DNA of 7,102 nt from Alphaproteobacteria bacterium (GCA_030039775.1 JASHUX010000385.1:1-7102), one strand, 5' to 3'; positions 1 through 6,570 are shown, counted from the first letter of the stretch. The notes: generated by a model not told the origin, from the sequence alone. Translations and numbers: made by a program.

Positions 1-25
1 GAGCGCGGCGAGCCGCGTTTCTGAT

Positions 26-592
26 ATGCCGCGCTATCTCGCGGCGCTGACGATCGTCTTGTTGCTGGGCATGGTGTTGGCGCGCGTCGCGATGTTGCGG
101 CGGCAGGGCGTGCGCGCCATGAATTTCGGCAGGCAGGACAAGACGGATTTCCTCATTCCACCCTTCATGTTCTTCTATTTCTACATCGTGTTCGCCAACG
201 CGTTCGGCTGGCCGACCATCGCGCACCAGCAACTATTCGTATCGGAAACGGCAGCGTGGCTCGGCGTCGCGTGTTGTGCTGGTGGGCTCTTGTTCCTGCT
301 GTGGAGCCTGATCTCGTTCGGCCGCAGCTTCCGCGTCGGCATCGACGATGAGAATCCGGACAAACTCATCACCAGCGGGGTATTCGCGTGGAGCCGGAAC
401 CCGATCTACGTCGCATTCTGGTTCATCCTGCTGGGCGAGTTCCTGGTGTTTCCGAACCGGATCCCGCTGATCTATCTCGTCGTGGCAACGTGGCTATTCG
501 ACCGCCAGGTCCGCCGCGAAGAGACATATCTAGCCCAGCATTACGGGGCCGCCTATGACGCCTACCGCCGCCGTGTCCGGCGTTATCTGTAG
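26..592 (+). CDS. Isoprenylcysteine carboxyl methyltransferase (ICMT/PEMT-like) family membrane protein
   Basis: The 188-residue product is an integral membrane protein of the ICMT/phospholipid N-methyltransferase-like family, whose members use S-adenosylmethionine at the membrane; the substrate here is unknown. Hydrophobic segments lie at about residues 3-20, 43-60, 77-97 and 127-157. The family C-terminal core is clear: GIDDENPDKLITSGVFAWSR leads into R-N-P-I-Y at 124-128, an E-E pair at 165-166 follows, and the tail has the usual YG..Y..Y..RV.RYL pattern at 173-188. Family members with only this C-terminal core are typically 150-220 residues, so the length fits. The ATG at 26 has no convincing Shine-Dalgarno sequence and the frame is open back to base 1, so the true start could lie outside the window. 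A TGA at 22-24 in another frame could end an upstream gene and couple translation. Family assignment is firm; the reaction is inferred. Confidence 0.85.
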   Translation: MPRYLAALTIVLLLGMVLARVAMLRRQGVRAMNFGRQDKTDFLIPPFMFFYFYIVFANAFGWPTIAHQQLFVSETAAWLGVACCAGGLLFLLWSLISFGRSFRVGIDDENPDKLITSGVFAWSRNPIYVAFWFILLGEFLVFPNRIPLIYLVVATWLFDRQVRREETYLAQHYGAAYDAYRRRVRRYL

Positions 593-733
593 CGGCAGGA
601 TGTAATATTTATGTAACATGACCGTAACATCAAGTTACATGCGTAATCCCCAAGTAAAAGCGGCACCAATTTAAGAACATTTAGTACTTTAACCGTATTG
701 TCCGCGCCGTCGGCCGATGATGAGGAGGGCGCG
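593..733 (+). promoter_or_regulatory. AT-rich spacer with 11-bp-phased GTAA repeats upstream of the kinase
   Basis: This 141-base gap is clearly more AT-rich than its surroundings. GTAA occurs at 602, 613, 624, 643 and 654, so four of the intervals follow an 11, 11, 19, 11 pattern. The first three copies share the octamer (T/C)GTAA(T/C)AT starting at 601, 612 and 623. ATGTAAC at 611-617 also forms a perfect inverted repeat with GTTACAT at 634-640. Direct repeats one helical turn apart are the usual binding pattern of OmpR/PhoB-family response regulators. I infer a regulator-binding region for the kinase gene; I do not see a clean -35/-10 pair. Confidence 0.45.
723..729 (+). promoter_or_regulatory. 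Ribosome binding site deciding the kinase start
   Basis: AGGAGGG sits four bases before the ATG at 734. This favours 734 over the in-frame TTG at 698, which has no purine-rich site upstream. Confidence 0.75.
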
Positions 734-1488
<755 letters not shown>

Positions 1489-1507
<19 letters not shown>

Positions 1508-1953
1508 CGCTCGACATGCGGTTACCGGAGACGCCGGCCCTGCTGCTGGCCGACCGCCGTGCGCTGCGTCATATCCTAACTAATCTCGTCGGCAACGCGA
1601 TCAAATTCACGCCGGCGGGCGGCCATGTTTCGGTCGCGGTCCAGTCGGAGGCCGGCGGCGGACTCGAACTCTCCATCGCCGACACCGGCATCGGTATGTC
1701 GCCCGAGCACATTAAGATCGCGGTGACACCGTTCGGCCAGGTGGAGAACGCCCGCACCCGCAAATACGAGGGCACGGGGTTGGGCCTGCCGATCGTCAAG
1801 TCGCTTGCCGAGCTGCACGGCGCCAGCTTTGCAATCGACAGTGCGCTCGGCGCCGGAACTACGGTGCGTGTCGGCTTCCCCGGAAGCCGCGTCCTCGAAT
1901 GGGGCCTCACGGGCGACGCGGTCGCGCCCTCGGAACTTGCGTTCGCCGTCTGA
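1489..1953 (+). CDS. Sensor histidine kinase, C-terminal part (HATPase_c), in the -1 frame
   Basis: This is the ATP-binding half of the same kinase. Homologous sequence begins at about 1489 (A-Q-A-A-G-L-T-L-D-M), matching the usual linker that follows a '..VRLLSE' helix, so joining the two pieces gives a protein of about 406 residues. All ATPase boxes are present: the N box with HILTNLVGNAIKFTP, the G1 box DTGIGM, the F box PFGQ, and the G2 box GTGLGL. The first in-frame ATG is at 1459, but the ten residues it would add (M-R-R-R-G-T-A-P-V-G) do not look like kinase sequence, and no ribosome binding site supports it. I therefore treat this as the displaced end of one gene and not as a separate gene. 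It ends with TGA at 1951-1953, nine bases from the stop of the convergent gene. Confidence 0.85.
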
Positions 1954-1965
1954 ACACGGCGTTCA
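1951..1965. repeat. Inverted repeat spanning two convergent stop codons
   Basis: TGAAC at 1951-1955 and GTTCA at 1961-1965 form a perfect 5-bp inverted repeat around a 5-base loop. Each arm begins with the TGA stop of one of the two convergent genes. The stem is too short, and lacks a T-tract, to be called a terminator with confidence. Confidence 0.4.
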
Positions 1966-2187
1966 GCCGCCCATATCGGCCAGCACCTTGGTAAGCAGAT
2001 CGCGCAAATCCGTCGCGATGCCGCGCGTCATCACCACGGCGCTGTGGTAACGCGCGGCGTCGCCCGTCGTGCCCTCGCCGAATGTCAGCCGGATCATGTC
2101 GGTGGTACTGACATAGAAGCGGTCGGCGAACAGCGGCTCTGCGTCCCAGATCGCAGGGTCGATCGTGTCGTCGGGCGCATCGGTCAT
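1963..2187 (-). CDS. Small protein resembling DUF3467
   Basis: The product has 74 residues, is acidic at the N-terminus and has no signal peptide or membrane segment. The middle (F-A-D-R-F-Y-V-S-T-T-D-M-I-R-L-T-F-G-E at 20-38) and the VVMTRGIATDLRDLLTKVL tail (51-69) follow the layout of DUF3467-type proteins: a strand pair containing F-x-L-x-F-G-x, then a short 'V-x-M-S' strand leading into a helix. The function of that family is not known. I make this link from pattern memory, so it is tentative. The ATG has a GGGAG ribosome binding site eight bases upstream. The gene begins 37 bases after the esterase stop on the same strand, which suggests co-transcription. It may be a small accessory protein; I assign no function. 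Confidence 0.7.
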   Translation of the reverse strand: MTDAPDDTIDPAIWDAEPLFADRFYVSTTDMIRLTFGEGTTGDAARYHSAVVMTRGIATDLRDLLTKVLADMGG

Positions 2188-2224
2188 CGTCGGTCTCCCA
2201 AAAAATTTAGCGCGGCACTATGGC

Positions 2225-3325
2225 TCAATGGCCGAGATGCTTATCAAAGAAAGTCGCGATGTCGGTCATTGCCTCTTTCGTCTCGGGCGCATCAGGGTTG
2301 ACGTAGTACTCGGCGTGCGACTGACCCTCATAGACGTTAAGATCGGCCTCAACGCCGGCCCGGCGCAGCTTGCGGTGCGTGCGCACCGTGTTGCTGAGGA
2401 ACAGGTCGCGTGTGCCGGTGGTCAGGATCGCCGGCGGGAAGCCGCGAAAGTCGCCGTAGATCGGTGACAGGTACGGCTCCTTCAAGTCATGGCTGCCGGC
2501 GTAGAGCTTGGCAGCGTCGCCGAGCCAGCCATTCCACGTCACGAGGATATTGTCGACCCATTCGTTGGTCTTGTAGCTGTCGCCGGTGTCGGTGAGATCG
2601 GCCCAGGGCGTGCCGGGCGCGATCGCGGCGGGGAGCGGCAAATGCTCGTCTTTAGCCCGCAATACCATCGCCAGCGTCATGCCGCCGCCGGTCGAGGTGC
2701 CGAAGATCGCCATGTTCTTCGGATCGGCCATTTTCACCGCCTCTTTCCACACCGCCATCGCGTCGTCCATGGCGGCGGGATAGGGGAAGTCGGGCGGCAT
2801 GCGGTAATCGATCGAGATCACTTTGAAGCCGCCGAAACCGGCGAGAAGGATGGCTTCGCGGGTCGCCGACAGACCGGGGCCGAGCACATAGCCGCCGCCG
2901 TGCACATGCACCAACAACCGATGACGGTTCCGCTCCGGGAGGACGGTGGGCTGCACGAGGTAGCATTTGACCCCGGCGATCGTGATCGGCATCACCGTGA
3001 CGTCGAATTTTTTCGCCAGCGCGGGGATATTTTTGGCGGCGGCGTCCGCGAGCCGCGACACCAGCGCCTTCCATTCCGCCGCGTCTTTCGGGTGCGCGTT
3101 GAAGATCGGGATATAGGGCGCAGCGATGATTGCCTGCTCCTGCAGACTCACCCCGGCCGTCGGCCCCGCAATAAATTTCTCCGGCACATGGCGGAGGCCG
3201 GGGTTGGCATTCGCCCCCGCCTGTACCTTGGCGACCGCAACATAATCGTCCGCGAGCGCCGGCCGATACGCAACGCCGACGCAAACCAGGATCGCAACCG
3301 CGACAAACGTCTTCCGCGAGATCAT
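2225..3325 (-). CDS. Exported alpha/beta-hydrolase, hormone-sensitive-lipase family (esterase)
   Basis: The 366-residue product is a carboxylester hydrolase of the bacterial hormone-sensitive-lipase (family IV) type. Residues 1-25 form a Sec-type signal peptide: a basic start (R4, K5), a hydrophobic core at 7-19, and an A-L-A cleavage site before D26, so it probably acts in the periplasm or outside. The oxyanion-hole motif H-G-G-G is at 142-145. The nucleophile elbow reads G-T-S-T-G-G with Ser211; family members usually have G-D-S-A-G-G, so this is a mild variant. The acid Asp307 (GTRDLF) and base His337 (GQSHAEYY) complete the catalytic triad. The length is normal once the signal peptide is counted. 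AGGGAGGGG lies just upstream of the ATG. It sits 80 bases downstream of the dehalogenase gene and 37 bases before the small DUF3467-like gene, all on the - strand, which suggests an operon. The substrate cannot be told from sequence. Confidence 0.92.
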   Translation of the reverse strand: MISRKTFVAVAILVCVGVAYRPALADDYVAVAKVQAGANANPGLRHVPEKFIAGPTAGVSLQEQAIIAAPYIPIFNAHPKDAAEWKALVSRLADAAAKNIPALAKKFDVTVMPITIAGVKCYLVQPTVLPERNRHRLLVHVHGGGYVLGPGLSATREAILLAGFGGFKVISIDYRMPPDFPYPAAMDDAMAVWKEAVKMADPKNMAIFGTSTGGGMTLAMVLRAKDEHLPLPAAIAPGTPWADLTDTGDSYKTNEWVDNILVTWNGWLGDAAKLYAGSHDLKEPYLSPIYGDFRGFPPAILTTGTRDLFLSNTVRTHRKLRRAGVEADLNVYEGQSHAEYYVNPDAPETKEAMTDIATFFDKHLGH

Positions 3326-3405
3326 GACGCCCCTCCCTTTATCGGTTTGTCACCGAACTTCGCGCATTATGGCGACGATGCGCTTTGTCCCCGATCAATA
3401 GTGCG
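3326..3405 (-). promoter_or_regulatory. Intergenic gap with two short inverted repeats before the esterase gene
   Basis: Between the dehalogenase stop and the esterase start, GCGCAT at 3362-3367 pairs with ATGCGC at 3378-3383 (10-base loop), and TCGGT at 3342-3346 pairs with ACCGA at 3352-3356 (5-base loop). The second lies close to the esterase ribosome binding site. They could form small mRNA hairpins or be operator half-sites. No promoter is clear. Confidence 0.3.
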
Positions 3406-3597
3406 TTATTGGACCGACGCCTTGTGTCGGACGATGATCTGACCGGCGACGTCGTCGAGATCGTTGCCGACGAAATGCGGCTGAGGTCCTACGCCTAGGA
3501 CATCATTGCCGGTGCGTCTGATCAGGGCGCCCTGCCAACCCGCCGCGACGGCACCAAGCGTGTCCCAGGTATGACAGGCAATGAGAAGCAGTTGCGC
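3406..3597 (-). CDS. Haloacid dehalogenase type II, displaced C-terminal part
   Basis: This is the end of the dehalogenase gene, in a different frame from its N-terminal part. Homology resumes at A-Q-L-L-L-I-A-C-H-T-W-D-T-L-G-A (from about 3597), which is the HAD motif IV region containing the metal-binding acidic residue. It is followed by AAGWQGALIRR, by N-D-V-L-G-V-G-P-Q-P-H-F-V-G-N-D-L, and by a short tail ending at the TAA at 3406-3408. These 63 residues are the expected end of the family's fold. An ATG further upstream in this frame (3705) would add residues with no resemblance to the family and is not a credible start. Restored to one frame, the protein would have about 226 residues, the normal size. 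Confidence 0.8.
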   Translation of the reverse strand, partial: AQLLLIACHTWDTLGAVAAGWQGALIRRTGNDVLGVGPQPHFVGNDLDDVAGQIIVRHKASVQ

Positions 3598-4084
3598 CGA
3601 GCTCTTTCTCGACATAGGCGTAAGCCTGCCGCGACGGCTTGTGGTATTTCGCGCCGTCGGCGCTGAACCGCCGTTCAAACAAATCGACGATGCCGCGATG
3701 CTCAAGCTGGCGGGTTTGCACCTCGAGCAGATTTTCCGTGAGCGTGAATAGTCGGAAACCGGCGTTGCGGAGCTTGCGCAGCGCCGCCGGAACCTCCGGG
3801 TGGGGCGGCATCGTCGAGAATTTGTCGGTCAGCTCCTTTTTGTCGTTATCGGTGATGCTCATACCGCGCGTGTCAGCCAGCATTTTCATCACCGCAGCTC
3901 CGATATCGGTGAACGGGACATAACAGCCAGCCACGGTCGGCGCCGCCGAATACAGGATCAGATCGGCGAACCAAAGGCGCATGGCACTTTTGTCGGCGAA
4001 AATGCGCTCGAAGGTCGGCCCCATGGTTTCGAGGTCAAGAAGCGTTTCATTGACGTCGAAGACGGTCAACGGAAGAGCGGCCAC
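3503..4084 (-). CDS. Haloacid dehalogenase type II (HAD superfamily), N-terminal part, frameshifted
   Basis: HAD-superfamily hydrolases of this type remove halide from 2-haloacids, but many close relatives have other small substrates. The start is a GTG at 4084 with a perfect AGGAGG (4098-4093) eight bases upstream; an in-frame ATG at 4135 lies beyond that site and would add 17 residues the family lacks. From the GTG, motif I is T-V-F-D-V-N-E-T-L-L-D-L with nucleophile Asp10. Motif II is T-L-T-E-N at 114-118, with Thr116 in the usual Ser/Thr place. Motif III includes K-Y-H-K-P-S at 146-151. After Glu161-Leu162-Gly163 (about 3596) the sequence leaves the family pattern and ends out of frame at 3503, losing motif IV. 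The downstream piece continues in the +1 frame. The usual three or four residues between 'ELG' and 'QLL' are also missing, so a small deletion (not a multiple of three) fits at least as well as a one-base insertion. Confidence 0.82.
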   Translation of the reverse strand: MAALPLTVFDVNETLLDLETMGPTFERIFADKSAMRLWFADLILYSAAPTVAGCYVPFTDIGAAVMKMLADTRGMSITDNDKKELTDKFSTMPPHPEVPAALRKLRNAGFRLFTLTENLLEVQTRQLEHRGIVDLFERRFSADGAKYHKPSRQAYAYVEKELGATASHCLSYLGHAWCRRGGLAGRPDQTHRQ

Positions 4085-4180
4085 GGTGTAAGCCTCCTTT
4101 ACTTGCCGCGCTATCTTTCTCCCAAAGAACCCCAACGACTAATACGATGTGAGAATGTCACCCAGACGAGGACAACTAGG
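4085..4180. promoter_or_regulatory. Divergent promoter region between dehalogenase operon and winged-helix gene
   Basis: The 96 bases separate two divergent genes, so they should contain promoters for both. The dehalogenase ribosome binding site (AGGAGG, read on the - strand) is at 4093-4098. A GAGGA at 4168-4172 sits eight bases before the ATG at 4181. TAATAC at 4140-4145 could be a -10 element for the + strand, but no good -35 stands 16-18 bases before it. Regulation of the - strand operon by the neighbouring DNA-binding-like protein is possible but only inferred from position. Confidence 0.4.
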
Positions 4181-4405
4181 ATGAAACGGAAATCGCCAAG
4201 ACTCACAGCGCAAACGAAAGCGGCCAAATCCAGTGATTTGGGAAAGACGCTTTCGCTAATCAAAAAGCATCCGGGAATACGGCCGTCCGAACTCAATCGG
4301 CTGTTGGGTCGAGAACAATCCGACGGCCTTCGCGCCACGCTGATCAAGCGTGGACTGATACGAAAGAAAAAGGATGGGTCCGCGATGCGATATTATGTTG
4401 TTTGA
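4181..4405 (+). CDS. Small basic winged-helix-like protein
   Basis: The 74-residue product starts at the ATG at 4181, with GAGGA eight bases upstream; the frame is open much further upstream, but that part lies antisense to the dehalogenase and does not look coding. The N-terminal 17 residues are very basic and probably disordered. Residues about 18-74 look like a minimal winged-helix fold: a helix D-L-G-K-T-L-S-L-I-K-K-H, a helix starting at I-R-P-S-E-L-N-R-L-L (33-42), a recognition-like helix Q-S-D-G-L-R-A-T-L-I-K-R-G-L-I (46-60), then a wing with KKKDGSAMRYYVV. The order 'HPGIRPSEL..LL...L..TLIKRGLIRKKKDG' resembles MarR/ArsR-type DNA-binding modules. It has no separate effector domain. 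It may be a small transcription factor or nucleoid-type protein; I have no family name. It is divergent from the dehalogenase operon. Confidence 0.7.
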   Translation: MKRKSPRLTAQTKAAKSSDLGKTLSLIKKHPGIRPSELNRLLGREQSDGLRATLIKRGLIRKKKDGSAMRYYVV

Positions 4406-4451
4406 CCGGCAATCCGGCCGCGTTCCACACCTTTGGCCGACATTCGGTGGC

Positions 4452-4470
4452 GATGGCGACCGGCGCCATC
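4452..4470 (+). terminator. Hairpin between the winged-helix gene and secE (possible terminator)
   Basis: GATGGCG at 4452-4458 and CGCCATC at 4464-4470 form a perfect 7-bp stem with a 5-base loop, 46 bases after the winged-helix gene's stop. Only ATTA follows, with no real T-tract, so it would be a weak intrinsic terminator. Position between two transcription units is the main argument. Confidence 0.35.
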
Positions 4471-4477
4471 ATTAAGA

Positions 4478-4552
4478 CCTTGACCCCGTACCTTAATATC
4501 CCCTTCCATTCCTCGGTTGGGGCCGCTATATATCCGCCTCTTCAGGACAATC
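4478..4552 (+). promoter_or_regulatory. Probable secE-nusG promoter region
   Basis: TTGACC at 4480-4485 matches the alphaproteobacterial housekeeping -35 consensus, and TATATAT at 4527-4533 is a good -10 sequence, but they stand 41 bases apart and cannot pair. Either one may belong to a promoter whose partner is degenerate. AGGA at 4544-4547 is the secE ribosome binding site. No tRNA-Trp gene, often found just before secE in related bacteria, is present here. Confidence 0.3.
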
Positions 4553-4750
4553 ATGGCATCAACGTCTCCGGTCGAGTTCCTGCGCCAGGTACGGCAGGAA
4601 GTTGGAAAAGTCACGTGGCCGTCGCGCCGCGAGACCCTGCAGACGACCGCCATGGTCTTCCTGATGGTGATTTTGGCCTCGCTCTTCTTTTTCGTGGTGG
4701 ATTTGGTCCTGGGTCATGCCGTCCGATACGTCCTCAGTCTCGGAAGTTAA
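4553..4750 (+). CDS. secE: Preprotein translocase subunit SecE
   Basis: SecE is the essential clamp-like subunit of the SecYEG channel in the inner membrane. The 65-residue protein is of the short, single-span type found in most bacteria outside the enterics. It has the amphipathic surface helix ([11 protein letters not shown]) running into the family signature [13 protein letters not shown] at 16-28, and one membrane span at about 32-52 ([19 protein letters not shown]). The ATG at 4553 is preferred because AGGA lies five bases upstream; an in-frame ATG at 4517 would add twelve residues not typical of the family. Its 3' end overlaps nusG by 35 bases, so the two are surely co-transcribed and probably translationally coupled. 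Confidence 0.96.
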   Translation: MASTSPVEFLRQVRQEVGKVTWPSRRETLQTTAMVFLMVILASLFFFVVDLVLGHAVRYVLSLGS

Positions 4751-5288
4751 AGCGCCGAAGCCGGCACGCTGGTACGTGATCCACGTGCACTCCGGCTTCG
4801 AGAAAAAAGTCGCTCACTCCATCGAGGAGCAGGCGAAACAGAAAGGCGTGTCCGACGCCTTCGAGCAGATCCTGGTCCCGACAGAGGAAGTGATCGAGGT
4901 CAAGCGCGGCGCCAAAGTGTCGTCGGAGCGCAAGATTTTTCCGGGCTACGTCCTGGTGAAAATGGACCTGTCGGACGACACCTGGCACTTGGTCAAGAAC
5001 ACGCCGAAGGTGACGGGTTTCCTCGGGGGCAAGGGGCGGCCTTTGCCGATCACCGAGGCCGAGGCGATGCGGATCATGAAACAGATCCAAGAAGGCATCG
5101 AGCGGCCCAAGCCTTCAATCGTCTTCGAGGTCGGCGAGCAGGTCCGGGTCAAAGAAGGGCCGTTCACTTCGTTCAACGGCTTTGTCGAGGAGGTTGACGA
5201 GGAAAAGTCGCGCATCAAGGTTGCGGTGTCGATCTTCGGCCGTGCGACGCCGGTCGAGCTCGAATACAGTCAGGTCGAGAAAATGTAG
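4716..5288 (+). CDS. nusG: Transcription termination/antitermination factor NusG
   Basis: NusG binds the RNA polymerase clamp and links it to Rho or to ribosomal protein S10. The 190-residue protein has the NGN domain (about 17-125), beginning [16 protein letters not shown] and containing F-P-G-Y-V-L-V at 75-81, and the C-terminal KOW domain (about 137-190) with [12 protein letters not shown] and [12 protein letters not shown]. Before the NGN domain there is a 16-residue extension rich in Ser, Lys and Pro, absent from shorter family members. The ATG at 4716 lies 35 bases inside secE and has no good ribosome binding site, but no other ATG, GTG or TTG is available before the conserved domain, so translation probably depends on ribosomes finishing secE. 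Confidence 0.97.
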   Translation: MPSDTSSVSEVKAPKPARWYVIHVHSGFEKKVAHSIEEQAKQKGVSDAFEQILVPTEEVIEVKRGAKVSSERKIFPGYVLVKMDLSDDTWHLVKNTPKVTGFLGGKGRPLPITEAEAMRIMKQIQEGIERPKPSIVFEVGEQVRVKEGPFTSFNGFVEEVDEEKSRIKVAVSIFGRATPVELEYSQVEKM

Positions 5289-5397
5289 TTCTATTGTGCG
5301 GGCCGCCGGGTTGGTGTGGCGGCTGGCAGTACGTGGAAGCGAATTCGCGGGAGGCACGCCAACGCCGCACCGCAAACCCTGAAGGAAGGGCAGTATC
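5289..5397 (+). promoter_or_regulatory. Structured rplK leader, candidate L1 autogenous control site
   Basis: The gap between nusG and rplK folds by eye into a long stem. GGGTT (5308-5312) pairs with AACCC (5375-5379), and GGTGTGGCG (5313-5321) pairs with CGCCGCACC (5363-5371), with a 3-base bulge at 5372-5374: 14 pairs, one of them G-U. Inside, TGGC (5324-5327) pairs with GCCA (5358-5361), GTG (5333-5335) pairs with CAC (5355-5357), and GCG-AATT-CGC (5339-5348) caps the structure, leaving a GAA/GGGAGG internal loop. In E. coli and archaea, L1 represses its own operon by binding a bulged helix in the leader of the L11-L1 mRNA. That is the likely role here, by position and shape. AAGGAAGGG at 5382-5390 is the rplK ribosome binding site, just outside the stem. 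Confidence 0.6.
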
Positions 5398-5826
5398 GTG
5401 GCAAAGAAAGTCGTCGGTTTCATCAAGCTGCAAGTGCCGGCCGGGAAGGCCAATCCGTCGCCGCCCATCGGGCCGGCGCTGGGGCAGCGCGGCCTCAACA
5501 TCATGGAGTTCTGCAAGGCGTTCAACGCCCAGACGCAGAACATGGAACCCGGCATGCCGATCCCCGTGGTGATCACCGCCTATGCCGACCGGAGCTTCAC
5601 CTTCGTCACCAAGACGCCGCCGAATTCGTACTTTTTGCTCAAGGCCGCCGGGCTCGAGAAGGGCTCGCAGACGCCTGGCAAGGGGACGGTCGGCTCGGTG
5701 ACGATGAAGCAGATCCGCGAAATCGCGCAGAAAAAGATGACCGATCTCAACGCCAAAGACCTCGAGGGCGCCGCGCGCATGATTGCCGGCTCGGCCCGTT
5801 CGATGGGCCTCGAAGTGGTGGAGTAA
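5398..5826 (+). CDS. rplK: Large ribosomal subunit protein L11 (uL11)
   Basis: L11 binds the GTPase-associated centre of 23S rRNA and takes part in factor binding and the stringent response. The 142-residue product is of standard length. The N-terminal domain has [21 protein letters not shown] at 10-30, including the proline-rich switch region, and [12 protein letters not shown] at 32-43. The C-terminal rRNA-binding domain runs from [13 protein letters not shown] at 73-85 to the end at G-L-E-V-V-E. It starts with GTG at 5398, supported by AAGGAAGGG seven bases upstream and by the normal A-K-K-V start. Five bases separate its stop from rplA. Confidence 0.98.
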   Translation: MAKKVVGFIKLQVPAGKANPSPPIGPALGQRGLNIMEFCKAFNAQTQNMEPGMPIPVVITAYADRSFTFVTKTPPNSYFLLKAAGLEKGSQTPGKGTVGSVTMKQIREIAQKKMTDLNAKDLEGAARMIAGSARSMGLEVVE

Positions 5827-5831
5827 CGACG

Positions 5832-6524
5832 ATGGCGCAGGGCAAACGTATCAAAAAGTCGTACGAAGGCATCGATCCGGGCCAGACCTACGAGGCTGCG
5901 GCAGCGGTCAAGTTGGTCAAGGCGCGCGCCACCGCCAAGTTCGACGAAACCGTCGAGGTTTCGATGAATTTGAACATCGACCCGCGCAAGGCCGAGCAGA
6001 ATATCCGCGGCACCGTGCTCCTGCCGCGCGGCACCGGCAAATCGCTCCGTGTCGCGGTCTTCGCTAAAGGCGACCGTGCCAAGGAGGCGCAGGCCGCAGG
6101 CGCCGACATCGTCGGTGCCGAGGATCTGGCGGAGAAAGTGCAGGCGGGCACGATCGATTTCGACCGCTGCATCGCGGCGCCCGACATGATGGCGATCGTC
6201 GGCCGCTTGGGCAAAGTGCTGGGTCCGCGTGGACTGATGCCGAACCCGAAGCTCGGCACCGTCACCGCCAATGTCGGCGAGGCGGTCAAAGCGGCGAAGG
6301 GCGGTCAGGTCGAGTTCCGCGCCGAAAAGGCGGGGATCGTCCATGCCGGCATCGGCAAGGCAAGCTTCACCGAAGATGCGCTGGTCGAAAACCTGAAGGC
6401 CTTCGTCGGCGCGATCAGCCGCATCAAACCGACCGGCATCAAAGGCGCCTACATCCAGAAGGTCAGCCTCAGCTCGACCATGGGGCCGGGCGTCAAACTG
6501 GAATTGTCGAGCCTCGGCGTTTAG
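5832..6524 (+). CDS. rplA: Large ribosomal subunit protein L1 (uL1)
   Basis: L1 forms the mobile stalk near the ribosomal E site and, in well-studied bacteria, represses translation of its own L11-L1 mRNA. The 230-residue product has the normal bacterial length. Domain I holds the early [13 protein letters not shown] at 36-48 and the C-terminal T-G-I-K-G-A-Y-I; the inserted domain II carries the signature [16 protein letters not shown] at 130-145. The ATG at 5832 has GGAG eight bases upstream, lying across the rplK stop codon, so the two genes are translationally coupled. The leader before rplK is its probable binding site. Confidence 0.98.
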   Translation: MAQGKRIKKSYEGIDPGQTYEAAAAVKLVKARATAKFDETVEVSMNLNIDPRKAEQNIRGTVLLPRGTGKSLRVAVFAKGDRAKEAQAAGADIVGAEDLAEKVQAGTIDFDRCIAAPDMMAIVGRLGKVLGPRGLMPNPKLGTVTANVGEAVKAAKGGQVEFRAEKAGIVHAGIGKASFTEDALVENLKAFVGAISRIKPTGIKGAYIQKVSLSSTMGPGVKLELSSLGV

Positions 6525-6542
6525 CCGGACTCGTGGGAGATA

Positions 6543-6570
6543 CGTCCGCGCGGCTTCGGCCGGGCGGACG
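6543..6570 (+). repeat. cUUCGg-capped hairpin after rplA
   Basis: CGTCCGC (6543-6549) pairs with GCGGACG (6564-6570); after one G-G mismatch, CGGC (6551-6554) pairs with GCCG (6559-6562) around a TTCG loop closed by C-G. It starts 18 bases after the rplA stop. No T-tract follows, so it is more likely an mRNA 3'-end stabiliser, processing site or pause hairpin than a terminator. Confidence 0.6.

Noticed and set aside
1..24. End of an upstream gene (frame closing at TGA 22-24)
   Set aside because: Only seven codons are visible, too few to support a gene call.
671..692. Possible CtrA site (two TTAA boxes)
   Set aside because: The boxes at 671-674 and 689-692 are 14 bases apart, whereas CtrA needs TTAA-N7-TTAA.
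698..733. TTG at 698 as the kinase start
   Set aside because: It has no ribosome binding site, while the ATG at 734 has AGGAGGG close upstream; the twelve extra residues are low-complexity.
2489..3442. Long open frame on the + strand, antisense to the esterase
   Set aside because: It is very rich in Arg and His with no recognisable domain, which is typical of the opposite strand of a GC-rich gene; the esterase on the - strand has a full catalytic triad and signal peptide.
4149..4161. CRP/FNR-like GTGA...TCAC palindrome
   Set aside because: The spacer is five bases, not six, and the arms are only four bases long; chance is a sufficient explanation.
3800..4180. N-terminal extension of the winged-helix protein to 201 residues
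   Set aside because: The extra part lies antisense to the dehalogenase and has no family pattern; a ribosome binding site supports the ATG at 4181.
5316..5831. Large N-terminal extension of L1 in the same frame
   Set aside because: This frame overlaps the intact rplK gene and reads as Arg-rich nonsense; L1 starts at the ATG at 5832 with its normal length.
6543..6570. Intrinsic terminator after rplA
   Set aside because: The stem is strong but is followed by GGCAGGGACG with no T-tract, and rplJ is usually expressed in the same cluster.
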